Shown: piece after piece, positions 61,539 to 64,000 of the stretch
Layout of the letters: the number at the start of each line of letters is the position of its first letter
Position numbering within the stretch: position 1 is the stretch's first letter
Assembly: GCA_017948555.1 (NCBI GenBank)
Contig: JAFMYY010000015.1
Location: 93,834-157,833, forward strand
Source: Cesiribacteraceae bacterium YIM B00369
GTDB taxonomy: Bacteria > Bacteroidota > Bacteroidia > Cytophagales > Cyclobacteriaceae
Length of the DNA: 64,000 bases
Direction of reading: 5' to 3'
Position numbers and translations under genes: made by a program
The notes under the pieces: generated by a model
What the model was told of the DNA's origin: nothing
Database searches by the model: none
What the model saw: only the letters and a program-made list of their open reading frames with translations

Positions 61539-64000
61539 ATGAACAAATTTTACCTATATACTATTATCCAGCTCAGCCTTTTTGGTGCTGGCCTGGCAAT
61601 TGCCGGAACAACAAATACATGGTTCTTTGAAACAGAACTATTTAAAAAAGAAGAAATACACGGAACAGCAGGAGTTACCTCCGCTTTTGCCGACTGTCCT
61701 TTAAACGTATCAGTGGTTCAGCTTAACCCGCAGGAGCGGTGTAAGCAACCCTTACGCGGTTCGATTACTGCCAATGTGAGTCCGGCAAAAGGTAATTATT
61801 CTTATAAATGGTACCTTAACAATAATATTGACGAGGCTGCTATAATAGGTATTACCCAAACCCTGGAAAATATGGAAGCAGGAGGGTATGCCGTGGAGGT
61901 TACCGACAATAACAGCGGCTGTACCAAAATGGCCTTTGGAACCATAAGTAATGCCACCCCAAACATGCTTTATCAGGCAAACATTATTACCCAGGTAATA
62001 GGCTGCTCAGGCGAGGGGTTTGGAGAACTGGAACTTATTATGCTTGATAAAGGCAATGCCCAGAACCTGAAGTCTAAGTGGTACGATATCAACGGCAAAG
62101 AAATAACAAAGTACAAAAACCAGCTTGCGGCCTATAATCTTGTTGCCGGAACCTATACCATTACTGTTGAAAATAATAATACCGGCTGTGTGGCCGTACC
62201 TTATACTATTACCATCGGGCAGCTTACCCCTCCGATAATAAACGGCCTTGTTACAAACAATACTTTATGTAATGGCGGAAACGGACAGATTGATCTCACC
62301 ATTACCACCGAAGGGCCTGCTCCTTCCAACGGCTTCAACATCAGCTGGAGCGGACCTGCCTCCGGCAGCACTACCGGCATAACTTCCACCTATTCTATTC
62401 CTGATCTCCCTGCCGGTACTTATACAGTTACAGCAGCTGACCCGGCCGACCTTGAATGTGCAAGTTCAAAAACTTACCAGGTCCTGGATAATAAATCGAA
62501 CCCTGTTATTTCCCTGGTATCCGAACCAAACAGTGTATGTATTCCTGATGCTGCAAACGGAGGCTATAACGGAAAAATTCTGGCAACTGTAAGTGAAAAC
62601 GGAGCCACTATCAGCGATTTTTCCGGCTTCAGCCTAAGCTGGTCCGATGCAGCAGGTAATCCTCTTCCTGCCGGTACCTCAGGCACTGCAAATATTTATG
62701 AACAACTAAAGGATGGTGATTATCAGGTTTCGGTTACCAATACCCTTACCGGTTGTACATCGGGCCCGCAAGCTGTAACAGTAGGGCTCACCAGCCCCAC
62801 CATTACCATACAGTTAATTCCTGCTGCGCAAACCAACTGCAACACACCCGCAAATGGTACAGTTGAGGTGGCTGTTTATAAGGACAATCAGCTGGTTTCT
62901 GATGCCTCTGCCTATACCCTCAGCTGGTTCAGCGGTATTTCTGCTGCCACAGGCACTCCATTCAGCCCTGCAATAAGCGGCAATACAGCCACCGGCTTTG
63001 AAGGTGGATTTAGCTATACTGCAGTTGTAACCGATAATGCCAGTGGATGCAAGGTAGAGCAGACAGTAAATGTGGCCCTGAACCAGCCAGTTCTCACTCT
63101 CAACCTCACCCCAAAGGCAAATACTATTTGCGTGGGACCGGATTACAACGGCAGCATTACTGCTGAATTAAATGTGGATGGCACTGTTGTTACTGATTAC
63201 ACAAAATACACTTTCTTCTGGAAAGCGCCTGACGGAACGGAAACCAGCAGCAGCACCAATATAAAAGACAAACTTCTTCAGGGCACTTATCAGGTATGGA
63301 TCAGAAACACCGCCAGCGGCTGCGAATCTGTTCCGCAGACTGTGGATGTTCCTTTTGTGCCTGCTGTCATTGACCTTAACCTTATCCCCACGGACCAGAC
63401 AAACTGCGAAGGTACTTCCAATGGTACTGTTACCGTAAACATCAGCAAAAGCGGAACAGCGGTTACCGATTATTCTCCTTATACCTATAAGTGGTACAGC
63501 GGCACTACGGCTGCAGGCGGAGCAGATTTCAGCCCGGCCATAACCGGCAATGTCGCCTCCGGTTTCGAAGGTGGAAAAAGCTATACGGTGGTTGTCACTG
63601 ATGGCGCCACCGGCTGTACAGTCGAAAGAATGGTGAATGTGGGACTGAATCAGCCCGAGCTGAGCCTTGGCCTTACCCCAAAGGCAAACACTATTTGCGT
63701 GGGACCGGATTACAACGGCAGCATTACTGCTGAATTGAATGTGGATGGCACTGTTGTTACTGATTACACAAACTACACCTTCTTCTGGAAAGCGCCTGAC
63801 GGAACGGAAACCAGCAGCAGCACCAATATAAAAGACAAACTTCTTCAGGGCTCTTATCAAATATGGATCAGAAACGCCGACAGCGGCTGCGAATCTGTTC
63901 CCCAAACTGTGGATGTTCCTTTTGTTCCTGCTGTCCTTGACCTTAACCTTATCCCCACTGACCAGACAAACTGCGAAAATACTCCAAATGGTACTGTAAC
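61539..64000 (+). CDS. Giant SprB-like repeat surface protein, N-terminal 820 residues (runs off window)
   Basis: An ATG at 61539-61541 begins a frame with no stop to the window edge. The first 25 residues form a hydrophobic signal or anchor segment (FYLYTIIQLSLFGAGLAIAG). The rest is a series of roughly 85-100-residue Ig/SprB-like modules, each with a core like YKWYLNN, a GxYxVxVTD strand and NxSGCT ending. From about residue 520 a two-module unit of 189 residues begins to repeat almost exactly. Its position after PorP/SprF and another T9SS cargo protein makes a cell-surface adhesin most likely; a sorting domain would be expected beyond the window. It starts 73 bases after the previous stop. 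Confidence 0.85.
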   Translation, partial: MNKFYLYTIIQLSLFGAGLAIAGTTNTWFFETELFKKEEIHGTAGVTSAFADCPLNVSVVQLNPQERCKQPLRGSITANVSPAKGNYSYKWYLNNNIDEAAIIGITQTLENMEAGGYAVEVTDNNSGCTKMAFGTISNATPNMLYQANIITQVIGCSGEGFGELELIMLDKGNAQNLKSKWYDINGKEITKYKNQLAAYNLVAGTYTITVENNNTGCVAVPYTITIGQLTPPIINGLVTNNTLCNGGNGQIDLTITTEGPAPSNGFNISWSGPASGSTTGITSTYSIPDLPAGTYTVTAADPADLECASSKTYQVLDNKSNPVISLVSEPNSVCIPDAANGGYNGKILATVSENGATISDFSGFSLSWSDAAGNPLPAGTSGTANIYEQLKDGDYQVSVTNTLTGCTSGPQAVTVGLTSPTITIQLIPAAQTNCNTPANGTVEVAVYKDNQLVSDASAYTLSWFSGISAATGTPFSPAISGNTATGFEGGFSYTAVVTDNASGCKVEQTVNVALNQPVLTLNLTPKANTICVGPDYNGSITAELNVDGTVVTDYTKYTFFWKAPDGTETSSSTNIKDKLLQGTYQVWIRNTASGCESVPQTVDVPFVPAVIDLNLIPTDQTNCEGTSNGTVTVNISKSGTAVTDYSPYTYKWYSGTTAAGGADFSPAITGNVASGFEGGKSYTVVVTDGATGCTVERMVNVGLNQPELSLGLTPKANTICVGPDYNGSITAELNVDGTVVTDYTNYTFFWKAPDGTETSSSTNIKDKLLQGSYQIWIRNADSGCESVPQTVDVPFVPAVLDLNLIPTDQTNCENTPNGTV
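63108..64000 (+). repeat. 567-bp tandem repeat inside the SprB-like gene (second copy cut by window edge)
   Basis: The segment beginning ACCCCAAAGGCAAATAC at 63108 recurs at 63675, exactly 567 bases (189 codons) later, and is nearly identical over the next 300 bases; the substitutions are few (for example AAATACA versus AACTACA around the TKYTFFW/TNYTFFW codons). Each unit covers an A module (PKANTICVGPDYNGS...) and a B module (DQTNCE...GGKSYTVVVTD). A more divergent B module precedes it at about 62811-63107. The reading frame is preserved. Confidence 0.9.

Noticed and set aside
63168..63905. A 245-codon minus-strand open frame at the window end
   Set aside because: It is antisense to the repeated SprB-like modules and itself repeats with the same 567-base period; the plus-strand frame is longer and has the expected protein architecture.
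1..64000. tRNA, rRNA, CRISPR arrays or transposase genes
   Set aside because: I looked for tRNA-like cloverleaf text, regularly spaced repeats and transposase motifs in the gaps and saw none; the only regular repeat is the coding tandem repeat at the end.

Overview
The window looks like chromosome from a member of the Bacteroidota, most likely the Cytophagales. The evidence is two secreted proteins with gliding-motility-associated (type B, T9SS) C-terminal sorting domains, a PorP/SprF-family outer-membrane protein, SprB-like repeat proteins, moderate-to-low GC, and -7 promoter elements of the TAnnTTTG type used by this phylum. I saw no tRNA, rRNA, CRISPR array or intact insertion sequence.

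Region 1 (1-5994): two paralogous SAM methyltransferases with Trm112-like N-termini (one cut by the window edge) flank a GT4 glycosyltransferase. A secreted T9SS cargo protein and a degenerate REP/MITE-like repeat follow.

Region 2 (5995-34188): about 28 kb, all on the minus strand, forming a surface or exopolysaccharide locus. Transcription-wise it starts with a tailoring block (two ATP-grasp ligases, an asparagine-synthetase-like protein, a GT4, a NodB-type deacetylase, a phosphatidylserine-decarboxylase-family protein and a DUF354 protein). Next come a GDP-mannose 6-dehydrogenase-like enzyme, the initiating sugar-phosphate transferase, and export proteins (Wza-like lipoprotein, Wzz/Wzc-like co-polymerase/tyrosine kinase). 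After these are a WbpB/WbpD/WbpE-like trio for an acetamido sugar, a Wzy-like polymerase, nucleotide-sugar enzymes (glucose-1-phosphate cytidylyltransferase, SDR, UDP-glucose dehydrogenase, RmlC, DegT aminotransferase) and GT2/GtrA/GT-C proteins. No Wzx flippase is visible. Region 3 (34610-39706) adds more glycosyltransferases and a second deacetylase.

Region 4 (39707-56922) is housekeeping and accessory: a DEAD-box RNA helicase and an RRM protein (cold-shock-type pair), small membrane and envelope proteins, a multi-PAS histidine kinase, a GluQRS-like enzyme, a phage-type DNA-metabolism protein divergent from a RecD/Pif1-like helicase, a histidine kinase whose sensor resembles the plant ethylene-receptor domain, and an RlmI-type rRNA methyltransferase.

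Region 5 (57279-64000) is a T9SS surface-protein cluster: PorP/SprF, a 1077-residue FG-GAP/Ig/PKD protein with a sorting domain, and a giant SprB-like repeat protein running off the window. Its last part contains a nearly identical 567-bp tandem repeat.

Most ORF starts were checked against the DNA. Several were moved to a downstream ATG because the longest ORF begins with GTG or TTG.
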